Below are positions 26,566 to 36,397 of a stretch of DNA of 64,000 bases, one piece after another. Below the pieces are notes generated by a model. The model was not told the DNA's origin. It did not search any database and was given only the letters and a program-made list of their open reading frames with translations. The stretch is from Marimonas lutisalis. GTDB taxonomy: Bacteria; Pseudomonadota; Alphaproteobacteria; Rhodobacterales; Rhodobacteraceae. The translations under genes were made by a program, and so were the position numbers. The DNA lies in NCBI RefSeq assembly GCF_005434965.1, contig NZ_SKCI01000005.1, positions 1 through 64,000 of the forward strand. Direction: 5' to 3'. Numbering within the stretch: the stretch's first letter is position 1; each line of letters starts with the position of its first letter.

Positions 26566-26988
26566 CTATTCGGTCTCCTGGATCGACTCGAGGTAGAGCA
26601 CCAGCGAAAGCGCCCGGCCGGCCGCGATTTCCAAGGCGTCAGATTGGCTGACACCCCGGTCTGCCAGAGAATCGGCAAGGAAGTAGTCCCCCCAGATCGG
26701 CATCTCGGCATCGCCATGCCCGGCTTCTTCCATGCCGCTGATCAGGATGCGGTAGACTTCGTGGAACGGAAACCGGCCGCCCGCCCGCTCGGCGAGCTTG
26801 GTCAGATCCGACGGGGGCACGCGAAACAGTTCGGCAACCTCCCCTCCGCCTTTGCCTTCCGGGCCATGGCACAGGGCACAATTCGCCTTGTAGGATGACT
26901 TGCCAAGAATGAGTGCCGAGTCCTCTGCGACAACAGGCCCCGCCGCAGCGACGGCGAACAGCGATGCAAAAAGAAGTCCTGGTTTCAT
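26566..26988 (-). CDS. Exported class I c-type cytochrome
   Basis: From the ATG at 26988, with GGGAGGAAATT before it, the protein is 140 residues. A signal peptide (LLFASLFAVAAAGPVVAED) is followed by one haem-binding CALCH at 37-41 and a likely methionine ligand in GDAEMPIWGDYF. It should carry electrons in the periplasm. No oxidase or dehydrogenase partner lies next to it. Confidence 0.88.
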   Translation of the reverse strand: MKPGLLFASLFAVAAAGPVVAEDSALILGKSSYKANCALCHGPEGKGGGEVAELFRVPPSDLTKLAERAGGRFPFHEVYRILISGMEEAGHGDAEMPIWGDYFLADSLADRGVSQSDALEIAAGRALSLVLYLESIQETE

Positions 26989-27103
26989 AATTTCCTCCCA
27001 AAACCGAGTCTTGGCCAATAACGTCTCACGGAACGCACGCCGGTCACTGAAAGAACAAGGCAACGACGAGGAACACGAGAATTCGGGCCAACTGTTTTCA
27101 AAA

Positions 27104-27134
27104 TCTAGAGCGCTTTCCGTAACCGGACATTGAC
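27104..27134. repeat. Short dispersed motif TCTAGAGCGC
   Basis: TCTAGAGCGCTTTCCGTAAC at 27104 resembles the stretch from 902 (TCTAGAGCGC, then CTCCGTAAC and ATTGAC). A reversed CTAGAGCGCTGTCCG occurs at the end of trpB near 20775-20790. It looks like an intergenic dispersed element; its role is unknown. Confidence 0.35.
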
Positions 27135-27212
27135 TGAAATCAAGGCATGCATCACGGGGCCTGCCTGGCCCTATCTCGCGACCTGACACAATCAGGACGC
27201 GTCAACGGCAGC

Positions 27213-28457
27213 TTACTCGGCCTCTGTCTGCTCGGCGGCCCAGGTCCCCGCCGCCTCGACCGAAACCGGCGATGCGGTCGGCAACACGCCGACATAACTT
27301 TCGGTTTCGTCAGCCGGCAGCGCCGCGCGCTGCGTCATGCGGTACAGCGCGTAAAGCGCCATCACGACGAAGATCGCGCCCAGCACGAGCCAGAACGCAA
27401 ACGGCCCGGCCCCCTGCATGGCCCAGCCCGTGATCATCGGGCCGGCGATGGCGCCCAGCCCGAAGGTGAAAACCAACCCGCCGGACGCAGCCGGCATATC
27501 CTCGACCGGCAGGAAATCGTTGGTATAGGCAAGGATCAGGGCATAGAGCGGGGTCGTAACACCGCCTGCGAAAAACGCGGCCGCCATCAGGGCCCAAAGG
27601 CCGTTGTCGGCGAACCAGCCCAATGCGCAGGAGGCCGCGCCAAGCGCGGCCGCGCTAAAAATCAGTTTTCGCCGGTCCACCCGGTCCGACAGCCAGCCAA
27701 TCGGGTATTGCAGCACCAGCGCCCCGGCAAACAGCATGGCGACGAACAGGGCGATCTGCGACGCGGTCAGCCCGATCTGGGTGCCGAACACCGCGCCCAT
27801 GCCCGAAATGGCGGCATAGGCTCCGCCCAGCAGGAAAATCCCCACGGTCCCCAGTGGCGAGCCGCGAAACAGGTCGCGCAGCGGCATCGGGCGGGCCACC
27901 TCGACGGCCGGCGCAGGGCTGACCGACAGCAGGATCGGGGCAAAGGATATCGATACCAGGATCGAGGCGCCGACGAACAATGCCGACGTCCCGGCATCGC
28001 CCAGGGTCAGCAATCCCTGCGCCCCGATGATCCCCAGCGTCTGGGCGATCATGTAGGCCGACAGCACCTTGCCGCGCGTTTCGTTGGTCGAGGCATTGTT
28101 CAGCCAGCTTTCGGCGGCCACGTAGATGCCCGACATGCAAAAGCCCACCAGAACCCGCAACAGCGTCCAGGCCCAGGGTTCGGCCAACAGCGTGAAGGCG
28201 ATCAGTCCCGCAGACATGAAACTACCGAGCGCCGCGAACACGCGCACATGTCCCACGCGCTGAATCAGCACTGGCGTGATCCGCGCGCCCGACAGGAACC
28301 CCACGAAATAGCCCGAGGTCACGACGGCCAGTTCCGAGGCCGAAAACCCCTCGATCCCGCCGCGCAGCCCGATCAGGGTGAAATGCATGCCGTTGCCCAG
28401 CATGATCAGCACGATGCCCAGCAAAAGGGCCCAGACACTGAACAAGACTTGCACCAT
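27213..28457 (-). CDS. MFS transporter
   Basis: The protein is 414 residues with about twelve membrane helices. IGWLSDRVDRRKLIF is the characteristic loop between helices 2 and 3 of a half, present in the second half. The SWLNNASTNETRGKVLSAYM stretch is typical of the YcaD/UMF-like branch of the family. The substrate is unknown. It is divergent from the acyl-CoA ligase gene at 28639, separated by about 180 bases, so they could share control. Confidence 0.85.
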   Translation of the reverse strand: MVQVLFSVWALLLGIVLIMLGNGMHFTLIGLRGGIEGFSASELAVVTSGYFVGFLSGARITPVLIQRVGHVRVFAALGSFMSAGLIAFTLLAEPWAWTLLRVLVGFCMSGIYVAAESWLNNASTNETRGKVLSAYMIAQTLGIIGAQGLLTLGDAGTSALFVGASILVSISFAPILLSVSPAPAVEVARPMPLRDLFRGSPLGTVGIFLLGGAYAAISGMGAVFGTQIGLTASQIALFVAMLFAGALVLQYPIGWLSDRVDRRKLIFSAAALGAASCALGWFADNGLWALMAAAFFAGGVTTPLYALILAYTNDFLPVEDMPAASGGLVFTFGLGAIAGPMITGWAMQGAGPFAFWLVLGAIFVVMALYALYRMTQRAALPADETESYVGVLPTASPVSVEAAGTWAAEQTEAE

Positions 28458-28638
28458 GACTCGTCCTTTCCCCGCTCACAGGCCGCACTGTCCGCCGCTG
28501 CATTTGCAGGTTTCGGCAGGCGGCGCGCGATCCACAGCGCCGCTTGCATCATGATTTGCGACAGGGCGTCGAAATCGGCACAAACCTGTTGGCGTTCCTG
28601 TCATGCCGTGTAATCTCCCCGAAAAGGGAGGATTTCAC

Positions 28639-30195
28639 ATGACCATCTACAAAAGCCAGTTTCCCGATGTCGCACTGACCGACAAGACCATCACCCAGCG
28701 CGTCTTTGAAGGGATCGATCCAGAGATGACGATCCTGGTCGATGGCCCCTCGGGGCGTCAGATAACCGGCGCGCAGTTCATCGGCGGGGTCAAGTCGCTC
28801 GCCGGTGGCCTGACGGCACGCGGCTATGGCGCGGGCAAGGTGCTGGCGCTGATGGCACCCAATATCCCCGAATATTGCATGGTGTTCCATGCCAGCGCCT
28901 GGGCCGGCGGCACCGTGACCACGATCAACCCGACCTACACCGCGCATGAGGTCAACCATCAACTGAACGATGCCGGCGCCGACGTTCTGGTGACCATTGC
29001 CATGTTCGCCGATACCGCGCGCGAGGCCGCCAAGGGTACCGGCGTCAAGGAGATCATCATCATCGGCGATGCCCCCGACGGTATGGTGCCGCTTTCCGAA
29101 TGCATGGGCGCCCCGATGGAGGAACAGTCCCCTGTCCCGGTTGACGACCATGTCGTCGCCCTGCCCTATTCCTCGGGCACCACCGGTCTACCCAAGGGCG
29201 TGATGCTGACGCATCAGAACCTGGTGGTGAATATCGACCAGTCGCTGGTGCCTGCGGATGTGCAGGAAAAGGAAATGACCGTGGCCTTCCTGCCCTTCTT
29301 CCATATCTACGGACTCGAAGTGCTGATGAACATCTATCTCGCGGGCGGCGGTGGACTCGTCACCATGCCGCGCTTCGACCTCGAGATGTATCTCAAGCTC
29401 GCCAGCGAATACAAAACCCCGCGGCTCTGGATCGTGCCGCCGGTGGCGCTGGCGCTGGCCAAGCATCCGCTGGTCGACCAATTCGATCTTTCCCACGTCA
29501 TCCAGGTGAATTCGGCCGCGGCCCCCCTGGGCGCCGACGTGGCCGAGGCGATGGGCGCGCGCCTGGGCACCTCCGCCACGCAGGGCTATGGCATGACCGA
29601 GCTGTCGCCGGTTTCCCACGTCTCGCCGCAGGGCAAGGGCAAGCCGGGCGCCTCGGGCGTGGCGATCTCGAACACTGAAAGCCGTATCGTGAACCCCGAA
29701 ACTCTCACCGACATGCCGCCGGGCGAAGATGGTGAGCTCTGGGTGCGCGGGCCGCAGGTGATGAAGGGCTATCTCAACAACCCCAAGGCCACCGCCGAAA
29801 CGATCACCGAGGATGGCTGGCTCAGAACCGGTGACATCGCCCATATCGACGAGGACGGATACCTCTTCATCACCGACCGGCTGAAAGAGCTGATCAAGTA
29901 CAAGGGTTTCCAGGTCGCCCCGGCCGAGCTCGAGGCCGAGCTGGTCACCCACCCGGGCATCGCCGATGCCGCGGTGATCGGCGTGCCGGATGACGATGCC
30001 GGCGAATTGCCCATGGCCTTCGTCGTCGCCGCACCGGGGGCCGAGACGCCGACGCTCGAGTCGGTGCAGGACTACCTGGAGTCACGGCTGGCGCATTACA
30101 AACAGGTGCGCCTGCTGGAAGTGGTCGACGAGATTCCGAAATCCGCCTCCGGAAAGATCCTGCGCCGCTTCCTGCGCGACAAGGTCGGCGCCTAG
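28639..30195 (+). CDS. 4-coumarate-CoA-ligase-like AMP-forming synthetase (copy 1)
   Basis: From the ATG at 28639 (GGGAGGATTTC before it) the protein is 518 residues. The ATP loop YSSGTTGLPKGVMLTH lies near residue 176, GYGMTELSP holds the adenylate, TGDI and DRLKELIKYKGFQVAPAE form the hinge, and Lys in PKSASGKILRR is the catalytic Lys. It activates a carboxylic acid to its CoA thioester. The sequence is close to that of 4-coumarate ligases, so an aromatic or fatty acid is likely. A close paralogue lies at 32068. Confidence 0.88.
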   Translation: MTIYKSQFPDVALTDKTITQRVFEGIDPEMTILVDGPSGRQITGAQFIGGVKSLAGGLTARGYGAGKVLALMAPNIPEYCMVFHASAWAGGTVTTINPTYTAHEVNHQLNDAGADVLVTIAMFADTAREAAKGTGVKEIIIIGDAPDGMVPLSECMGAPMEEQSPVPVDDHVVALPYSSGTTGLPKGVMLTHQNLVVNIDQSLVPADVQEKEMTVAFLPFFHIYGLEVLMNIYLAGGGGLVTMPRFDLEMYLKLASEYKTPRLWIVPPVALALAKHPLVDQFDLSHVIQVNSAAAPLGADVAEAMGARLGTSATQGYGMTELSPVSHVSPQGKGKPGASGVAISNTESRIVNPETLTDMPPGEDGELWVRGPQVMKGYLNNPKATAETITEDGWLRTGDIAHIDEDGYLFITDRLKELIKYKGFQVAPAELEAELVTHPGIADAAVIGVPDDDAGELPMAFVVAAPGAETPTLESVQDYLESRLAHYKQVRLLEVVDEIPKSASGKILRRFLRDKVGA

Positions 30196-30229
30196 CGCCG
30201 GGGCAAAGACCGCGGGGCCCCGCGGCCCC

Positions 30230-30259
30230 GCACCACGCGGGCGCGCGCCCGCGTGGTGC
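30230..30259. terminator. Perfect 30-base palindrome between convergent genes
   Basis: The arms GCACCACGCGGGCGC and GCGCCCGCGTGGTGC are exact reverse complements with no loop. It sits 35 bases after the acyl-CoA ligase stop and just past the end of the convergent ThDP-enzyme gene. It may stop both transcripts although no T-run follows. Its inner 20 bases equal the palindrome at 22124-22143. Confidence 0.6.
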
Positions 30260-30264
30260 CAGGT

Positions 30265-31914
30265 TCAGACCGGCTGGCGCAGGATCAGCGGCCACGGGTC
30301 ACCCTCGCTTCCCGGCTCGTCCATCACCTCGATCAGCGCCGGCTGATCTGCCGCGATCGCCTGCGCCAGCACCGGCTTCAACGCTTCCGGGCTGTCCACC
30401 CTATAGCCTTGCACGCCCTGCGCCCCGGCCAGCGCGATATAGTCGATGCCGGGCAAGTCGCTGGCAATCACGCGGCCCTCGAACCGGGTTTGCTGATCGC
30501 GGCGCACGTTGCCATAGGCGCTGTTGTTGAAGACGATAGTGACCACGCCGATCCCGTGCTGCGCCGCGGTCGACAACTCCTGCGCTGCGAACATAAAGCC
30601 CCCGTCGCCGGTGACCACCACCACCGGCGTTTCGGGGCAGCCGACCTTGGCCCCCAGCGCGGTCGGAAAGGCAAAGCCCAGGTTCCCCTGGTAGCCCGAG
30701 GTCAGGTAGGTGCGCGGGCCATAGACGTCCCACGCGAAATACGAGGCAAAGCCCACCTGGCAGATATCCTTGACCAGGATGCCCTCGCGCGGCAGTACCT
30801 CGCGGATCGCATCCAGGTATCCCACCTGCGGCTGCACCGCCTCGGCCTGTTCGCGCGCCGCCGCCCGTGCTGCGGCAACGCGCTCCTGCGCCCCCGGATC
30901 GGGCGCAACCCGCCCGGCCAGCGCCGCCGTCAAGGCGCGCGCGCCCTCGGCCGCATCCGCGACGATCCCCACATCCGGTTTCAGCCGCAAAAGCTCTTCC
31001 GCATCGATCTCGATCCGGATCAGCTTGCGGTTCCCGGGCACCCGGTCAAGCGCCGCCATCATCCCGGTCCAGCGCATCGTCGGCATCTCGCAGCGCGAGC
31101 CGATCCCGATCAGCACGTCCGTCTCCGCCCACATCTCATAGGCCGCCGCCGACTGCGCGGCCAACGGATGGGTGTCGGGCACCACGCCGCGCCCGCCGCG
31201 AAAGGCACTGACCGGCGCGCCCAGCGTCTCGGCCAGCGCCTGCACCTCGGGCCCGGCATGCTGCGCGCCCGCGCCCACCACGATCATCGGGCGTTTCGCC
31301 CCGGCCAGAAGCTCTGCCGCCGCCACGATCGCCCGCGCATCAGGCGCGGGGGCCTCGGGCCGCGGGGGCAGATCGGCGAAATCCACCGCGCCCTCCTCGG
31401 CCATCGTGTCCCAGCACATTTCCAGCGCCACCGGCCCCGGCCGGCCCGACTGCATCCGGGCAAAGGCTTCGTCCACCAGCGCAGGCGCCTCGGCTGCGCG
31501 CGGCACCCGGTCGGCCCATTTGATGAAGCTGCGCAGCGTGGCCTGCTGATCGGGAATTTCGTGCAGGTGCCCGCGCCCGCGGCCCAGGAACCCCGACGGC
31601 ACCTGCCCTGTCAGCATCAGCACCGGCGCATTCGTCGCCACCATCGTGCAGAGCGCCGCCCCGGCGTTGAGAACCCCCGGCCCCGGCACCACCGAAAACA
31701 CGCCCGGTTTGCCCGTGGCCTTGGCATAACCCATCGCCATGTAGGCCGCCGTCTGTTCATGGCGCGGATGGACCACCCGCACGCGGTTGCCCGCCTTCTG
31801 CAGCGCATCCATCAACGGATAGGTCTGCACGCCCGGCAGCGCGAAAACCGTGTCCACCCCGTGTTCCAGCACCCGCCGCACCAGTGCCGCACCGCCCGTC
31901 ATCCGCTCGCTCAT
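30265..31914 (-). CDS. Thiamine-diphosphate enzyme, acetolactate-synthase-like
   Basis: The protein is 549 residues with the three-domain layout of IlvB-like enzymes. The catalytic Glu lies in RHEQTAAYMAMGYAKATGKP. The ThDP/magnesium motif is GDGGFMFAAQELSTAAQHG through VFNNSAYGN. No small regulatory subunit lies next to it, so a catabolic role (decarboxylation or carboligation of a 2-keto acid) is more likely than branched amino acid synthesis. It is framed by two paralogous acyl-CoA ligases on the other strand. Confidence 0.82.
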   Translation of the reverse strand: MSERMTGGAALVRRVLEHGVDTVFALPGVQTYPLMDALQKAGNRVRVVHPRHEQTAAYMAMGYAKATGKPGVFSVVPGPGVLNAGAALCTMVATNAPVLMLTGQVPSGFLGRGRGHLHEIPDQQATLRSFIKWADRVPRAAEAPALVDEAFARMQSGRPGPVALEMCWDTMAEEGAVDFADLPPRPEAPAPDARAIVAAAELLAGAKRPMIVVGAGAQHAGPEVQALAETLGAPVSAFRGGRGVVPDTHPLAAQSAAAYEMWAETDVLIGIGSRCEMPTMRWTGMMAALDRVPGNRKLIRIEIDAEELLRLKPDVGIVADAAEGARALTAALAGRVAPDPGAQERVAAARAAAREQAEAVQPQVGYLDAIREVLPREGILVKDICQVGFASYFAWDVYGPRTYLTSGYQGNLGFAFPTALGAKVGCPETPVVVVTGDGGFMFAAQELSTAAQHGIGVVTIVFNNSAYGNVRRDQQTRFEGRVIASDLPGIDYIALAGAQGVQGYRVDSPEALKPVLAQAIAADQPALIEVMDEPGSEGDPWPLILRQPV

Positions 31915-32067
31915 CGCATGCTCCCCGCGTTCGTTCCCCGTATCCTCACGATAGCGCGCCCTGGCCCCGGGGCAAGCCGGCCGGCGCGTCCGGCAAATGA
32001 CGGCGCGTTCTGCTTGGCAAATTGCCCCGCGCGGCCCTAGCTTCCCTTTCAGGGAGGACCAACACCA

Positions 32068-33627
32068 ATGACCATCATCACCAGCCCCTATCCGGATGTC
32101 GTGCTACGCGAGATATCCATCACCAACCGCGTGTTCGAAGGCCTGGGCGACGATCCCGACCGCCCGCTGCTGATCGACGGGCCCACGGGCCGCACCCTGA
32201 CCGTGGCCCAGTTCATGCATGCGGTGAAGTCGCTGGCCGGTGGCCTGAATGCGCGCGGCACGGGCCGGGGCACGATGGTGGCGTTGATGGCGCCCAACCT
32301 GCCGGAATACGCCGTGGTATTCCACGGCGTGGCCTGGGCAGGTGGCACGGTGACTCTGATCAACCCGACCTACACCGCGCACGAAGTGCAGCACCAGCTC
32401 AACGATTCCGGCGCCACGCTTCTGGTGACCATCCCGCAGTTCATGGACACCGCGCGCGAAGCGGCGCAAGGCACACAGGTGACAGAAATCGCCGTGATCG
32501 GCGAAGCCGAGGGCGCGCTCTCACTCAGTGACCTGATGGGCCCGCCGCAAGCCGAACAGACCCCGGTCGATATCCGCGACCACGTCGTCGCCCTGCCCTA
32601 TTCCTCGGGCACCACCGGCCTGCCCAAGGGGGTGATGCTGACCCATTGGAACCTCGCCTCGAACGTCGATCAGACGCTGGCCACCACCAGCCATGAGCCG
32701 GGCGAGATGACGGTGGCCTTCCTGCCGTTCTTTCACATCTACGGGCTGGAATGCCTGATGAACATCGTGCTGGCCGCGGGTGGCGGGCTCGTCACCATGC
32801 CGCGCTTCGATCTGGACCTGTTCCTGAAACTCAGTTCGGAACACCGCACCCGGCGCATGTATGTCGTCCCCCCGGTGATGATCGCGCTGGCCAAGCACCC
32901 GGCCGTCGATCACTACGACCTGTCGGCGGTCGAACAGATCAATTCGGGCGCCGCGCCGCTGGGCGGCGACGTGACCGATGCCGTGGCAAGCCGCATCGGC
33001 TGCGTCACCACCCAGGGCTACGGCATGACCGAGCTTTCGCCTGTCTCGCACACCTCGCCGCCCGCACAGGCGCGCGCCGGGGCCTCGGGGGCCACGGTGC
33101 CCAATACCGAATGCCGCGTGGTCGATCCCGAAACCGGGCAGGACGTGGACCCCGGCGCCGAGGGCGAGCTCTGGGTGCGCGGCCCGCAGGTGATGAAGGG
33201 CTACTGGAAGAACCCCAAGGCCACCGCCGAGACGCTGGATGCCGAGGGCTGGCTGCATACCGGCGACATCGTGCGCTTCGACGAGGATGGCCAGATGTAT
33301 GTCACCGACCGGCTGAAGGAGCTGATCAAGTACAAAGGCTTCCAGGTCGCCCCGGCCGAGGTCGAGGCGGCGCTCATCACCCATCCCAAGGTGGCCGATG
33401 TCGGCGTGATCGGCGTACCCGACGCCGAGGCCGGCGAGATTCCGATGGCCTTTGTCGTGCCTGCCGGCGAGGCGCCCACGCTCTCCGAATTGCAGGCCCA
33501 TCTCGAAGGCGAGCTGTCGCATTACAAGCAGGTGCGCCGGATCGAGATCGTCGAGGCCATTCCCAAGGCCGCAAGCGGCAAGATCCTGCGCCGCGTGCTG
33601 CGCCAGCAGGTGGCCGCCGCGGACTGA
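32068..33627 (+). CDS. 4-coumarate-CoA-ligase-like AMP-forming synthetase (copy 2)
   Basis: The protein is 519 residues with an AGGGAGGACC site before the ATG. It carries the same motifs as the gene at 28639 (YSSGTTGLPKGVMLTH near 177, GYGMTELSPVSH, DRLKELIKYKGFQVAPAE, and Lys in PKAASGKILRR) and is plainly its paralogue. Most differences lie in the N-terminal half near the acid-binding pocket, so the two may use different acids. It is divergent from the ThDP enzyme. Confidence 0.88.
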   Translation: MTIITSPYPDVVLREISITNRVFEGLGDDPDRPLLIDGPTGRTLTVAQFMHAVKSLAGGLNARGTGRGTMVALMAPNLPEYAVVFHGVAWAGGTVTLINPTYTAHEVQHQLNDSGATLLVTIPQFMDTAREAAQGTQVTEIAVIGEAEGALSLSDLMGPPQAEQTPVDIRDHVVALPYSSGTTGLPKGVMLTHWNLASNVDQTLATTSHEPGEMTVAFLPFFHIYGLECLMNIVLAAGGGLVTMPRFDLDLFLKLSSEHRTRRMYVVPPVMIALAKHPAVDHYDLSAVEQINSGAAPLGGDVTDAVASRIGCVTTQGYGMTELSPVSHTSPPAQARAGASGATVPNTECRVVDPETGQDVDPGAEGELWVRGPQVMKGYWKNPKATAETLDAEGWLHTGDIVRFDEDGQMYVTDRLKELIKYKGFQVAPAEVEAALITHPKVADVGVIGVPDAEAGEIPMAFVVPAGEAPTLSELQAHLEGELSHYKQVRRIEIVEAIPKAASGKILRRVLRQQVAAAD

Positions 33628-33640
33628 GCGGGCCGCCGGA

Positions 33641-34063
33641 TCAGAACAGCGTGCGGATCTTCGTGGTGAAGGTCTGTTTCACGTCCTCCATCTCACCCTT
33701 CGAGATGTGGTCGTCCAGAACCGCGATCACCGCGCGAATGGCCTCGGGCGCATCGCCCAGCGGATCGGTCTCGAACGCGGCCTGCACCAGCGCGATGAAA
33801 TCATCGGCGCCGCGCACGGTGACCGGCGTTTTCGACGGGTTCCAGCCCTCGTAATAGATTCCGCGGATCAGCACCGGCATCTGCGCGCCCAGCTGCGCCG
33901 CCTCATCCACGCTCAGATGATCGCGCACCACGTGCAGCACCTGCCGCAACAGCCGATAGGCCCGCTGCTTGTGGTCCCAGCCGGTGCGCGTGTCCACCTC
34001 GTTGATCCAGGCATTCGCGGTCTCGACCGCAGAATCGATGATCTTCAAACCCAATGCGCTCAT
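33641..34063 (-). CDS. DUF2267 family protein
   Basis: From the ATG at 34063, preceded by AAGGAGG, the protein is 140 residues. RAYRLLRQVLHVVRDHLSVDE and AQLPVLIRG-like stretches (QLGAQMPVLIRGIYYEGW) are typical of DUF2267, a helical family of unknown function often seen near stress genes. It converges on the acyl-CoA ligase and follows the aldo/keto reductase in the same direction. Confidence 0.72.
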   Translation of the reverse strand: MSALGLKIIDSAVETANAWINEVDTRTGWDHKQRAYRLLRQVLHVVRDHLSVDEAAQLGAQMPVLIRGIYYEGWNPSKTPVTVRGADDFIALVQAAFETDPLGDAPEAIRAVIAVLDDHISKGEMEDVKQTFTTKIRTLF

Positions 34064-34149
34064 GACAGCCTCCTTGTCAGTCGAAGGCAATCAAACCACG
34101 ATCGGCGCGCGCCCGCCTTGACGGCGCGCATCGATCGGCGGGGTCTGGC

Positions 34150-35151
34150 TCAGCAATAGCGCTCGGGGCCGACCCACTGATCGTCGGAATAACGGTCGCC
34201 GTGGCACCATCCCACCGGCAGCACCGCCTCGATCCGGGCGATGTCGGCGCCGCTCAGGGCAATCTCGCCGCCGCGCACGCATTCGCGGAAATGCTCCACG
34301 CTGCGTGTGCCCGGGATCGGGATCACGTGATCGCCCTGCGCCAGAAGCCAGGCATTGGCCAGTGCCGCCGCCGGTTCGCCCATCTCGGCGGCCAACGCGC
34401 GAAACGCATCCGTTGCCGCCAGGTTGACGCTCAGGTTCGGTTCCAGGAACCGCGGGTTGCTGCCCAGGAACGGCAGGTCGGGGATCACCTCGCGCGGCAA
34501 CGGGTGATCGGTCAGCAGGGACCTGCCCACCGGCGAAAATGCCACCAGCGCCGTGCCCAGCTCTTTGCAGGCCTGCACAAGGCCCAGTTCGGGCAGGCGC
34601 GTCTGCAGCGAATATTCCGACTGCACGGCCGCCACCGGGTGCACCGCGGCCGCGCGGCGCAGCGATGACGGCGCGATCTCGGAAAACCCGAAGGACGCAA
34701 TCTTGCCGGTCTTCATGATCTCGACCAGCGCCCCGGTCACCTCCTCGATCTCCATCGAAGGATCGCGGCGGTGGACGTAAAACAGGTCGACCTGCTCCAC
34801 GCCCATCCGCTTCAGGCTCTTGTCCAGCTCCGCTTCCAGATGCGCCCGGTCATTGCGAAAACAGCGGTTGCCGTCTTCGTCGCGCGTGATCGCAGCCTTG
34901 GTGGCCATCACGAAGTCATCGCGCGCACCGGGGTTTTTCACGAAATAGCTGCCAATCGCCTCTTCCGAACGGCCCATGCCATAGACGTTCGACGTATCGA
35001 TATGGTTGATCCCCCAATCGCGCATCGCATCGAGAATCGCATGGCTGTTTTCCTCGGTCGTGGGGCCATAGAAATCGGCGAAACTCATCGCCCCGTATCC
35101 GATCGTCGCCACCTCGGGCCCGTATGCGCCCAAACGCCGTTTCTGCATCAT
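34150..35151 (-). CDS. Aldo/keto reductase
   Basis: The protein is 333 residues of the AKR12/13-like group. The Asp and Tyr of the catalytic tetrad lie in [11 protein letters not shown], Lys in MATKAA and His in YVHRRDP. NADPH-binding residues lie in [14 protein letters not shown] near the end. It reduces an aldehyde or ketone; the substrate is unknown. It overlaps the stop of cmk by four bases, so it is co-translated with it. Confidence 0.9.
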   Translation of the reverse strand: MMQKRRLGAYGPEVATIGYGAMSFADFYGPTTEENSHAILDAMRDWGINHIDTSNVYGMGRSEEAIGSYFVKNPGARDDFVMATKAAITRDEDGNRCFRNDRAHLEAELDKSLKRMGVEQVDLFYVHRRDPSMEIEEVTGALVEIMKTGKIASFGFSEIAPSSLRRAAAVHPVAAVQSEYSLQTRLPELGLVQACKELGTALVAFSPVGRSLLTDHPLPREVIPDLPFLGSNPRFLEPNLSVNLAATDAFRALAAEMGEPAAALANAWLLAQGDHVIPIPGTRSVEHFRECVRGGEIALSGADIARIEAVLPVGWCHGDRYSDDQWVGPERYC

Positions 35152-35759
35152 CCCTCTCCCCGTTTTTCTTCGATCGCGGCAATGGCCGCGGCCACCGCCT
35201 CGTCGATGCTCATCTCGGACGTGTCGATCACCACCGCGTCCCCGGCGGGCTTCAGCGGCGCCGTGGCGCGTTCGCTGTCGCGCGCGTCTCGCTCCTTCAC
35301 ATCGGCCAATACCTCTTCGCGTGTCACTTCCAGCCCCTTGGCCGTCAGCTCCAGGTAGCGCCGCTCGGCGCGCACCTCGGGGCTTGCCGTCACGAAAAGC
35401 TTCGCCGGCGCCTCGGGGCAGATCACCGTGCCGATATCGCGCCCGTCCAGCACCGCGCCCCCTGCCCGCGTGGCAAAGGCGCGCTGGAAATCCACCAGCG
35501 CCGCACGCACCTCGGGGATCACCGCCACGCGGCTGGCCTCCTGCGCCACCTCGGGTGTGCGCAGCTCGCCCTCAAGATCCTCGGCCCGCAGCGCGCGCGC
35601 CGCAGCCACCGGCGCGGCCCCCTCCAGCACCCTGCGCCCCACCGCCCGGTAAAGCAGCCCGGTGTCGAGATGCGCAAAGCCGAAATGCGCCGCCACGGCC
35701 TTGGAGACCGTTCCCTTGCCCGCAGCCGCGGGCCCGTCGATTGCCACTGTAAAACTCAT
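35148..35759 (-). CDS. cmk: Cytidylate kinase
   Basis: Cmk phosphorylates CMP and dCMP. At 203 residues it is of normal size. The P-loop [11 protein letters not shown] lies near residue 9, and [13 protein letters not shown] and [10 protein letters not shown] are the nucleotide-binding stretches of the family. In related genomes the order is aroA-cmk-rpsA; here aroA and one extra gene lie upstream and an aldo/keto reductase follows. Confidence 0.95.
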   Translation of the reverse strand: MSFTVAIDGPAAAGKGTVSKAVAAHFGFAHLDTGLLYRAVGRRVLEGAAPVAAARALRAEDLEGELRTPEVAQEASRVAVIPEVRAALVDFQRAFATRAGGAVLDGRDIGTVICPEAPAKLFVTASPEVRAERRYLELTAKGLEVTREEVLADVKERDARDSERATAPLKPAGDAVVIDTSEMSIDEAVAAAIAAIEEKRGEG

Positions 35760-35773
35760 GATCCGCGATCATC

Positions 35774-36397
35774 CTAACTGTCGAACTCATATGCAAGCCG
35801 ATCGCTGAAGACGACGCCATCGGCATCCTTCGCGCGCTTGACCATGTCCTCGACCGAGATTTCGAAATTGAACACCTCGCTGTGTTCCGAGGCATCCTTG
35901 ACGTCCTCGAGCGCCTTCAGCCGCAGGCTTTCGGCCTGCATCTGCGCAATCAGCGCCCGCAGCCCATCGGCCACGTTGCCCCGCGTGGCGGCAAGGCGGA
36001 GCTCGCCGGCATAGGCGCCGCCCTGCGCGGGATCGGCCAGGTCGACACAGGCCAGCATCACTTCTTCGCTTTCCGGCGCGGCGGCAGGTTCATAGGTGTA
36101 GGGGCCCAGCGCGCAGATCTCGCCGGTTTTCAGCGCATCGTCGGCCATGGTCTGCATGTCGACCTCGAAGGGGAAATGATCGTCGCTGAAATTGCTGGCC
36201 TCGCCCGCGTAAAGCAGCCGCACCACGCCCAGCCCCTTCTGCGCCACCGCGTCCAGCAGGCGGATCAGCCCGCTTTCCAGGTCATCCGCTGCCAGCACGA
36301 AAAACATGCTCTGCCCGCCATAAAGCAGCCCGGGCTCGATCTTCATCTGCCCCAGCGGGTCCCACAGTTGCAGGTTCGCGTAGATCGCCCGGCTCAT
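35774..36397 (-). CDS. Unknown protein between aroA and cmk (207 aa)
   Basis: From the ATG at 36397, which overlaps the aroA stop (ATGA), the protein is 207 residues. It is acidic, without membrane helices or signal peptide. A segment such as [20 protein letters not shown] opens it and [20 protein letters not shown] lies near the end. I do not recognise the family. Coupling to aroA suggests a housekeeping setting. Confidence 0.65.
   Translation of the reverse strand: MSRAIYANLQLWDPLGQMKIEPGLLYGGQSMFFVLAADDLESGLIRLLDAVAQKGLGVVRLLYAGEASNFSDDHFPFEVDMQTMADDALKTGEICALGPYTYEPAAAPESEEVMLACVDLADPAQGGAYAGELRLAATRGNVADGLRALIAQMQAESLRLKALEDVKDASEHSEVFNFEISVEDMVKRAKDADGVVFSDRLAYEFDS

Noticed and set aside
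24505-26898. Open frame of 797 codons on the plus strand over rpsA
   Set aside because: It runs opposite to the clear S1 repeats and is rich in His and Ala from codon mirroring; rpsA on the minus strand is certain.
27147-28613. Open frame of 488 codons on the plus strand over the MFS gene
   Set aside because: No membrane helices or motifs; it mirrors the transporter codons.
30253-32040. Open frame of 595 codons on the plus strand over the ThDP enzyme
   Set aside because: Arg/His/Pro-rich shadow in GC-rich DNA; the minus-strand frame shows all ThDP motifs.
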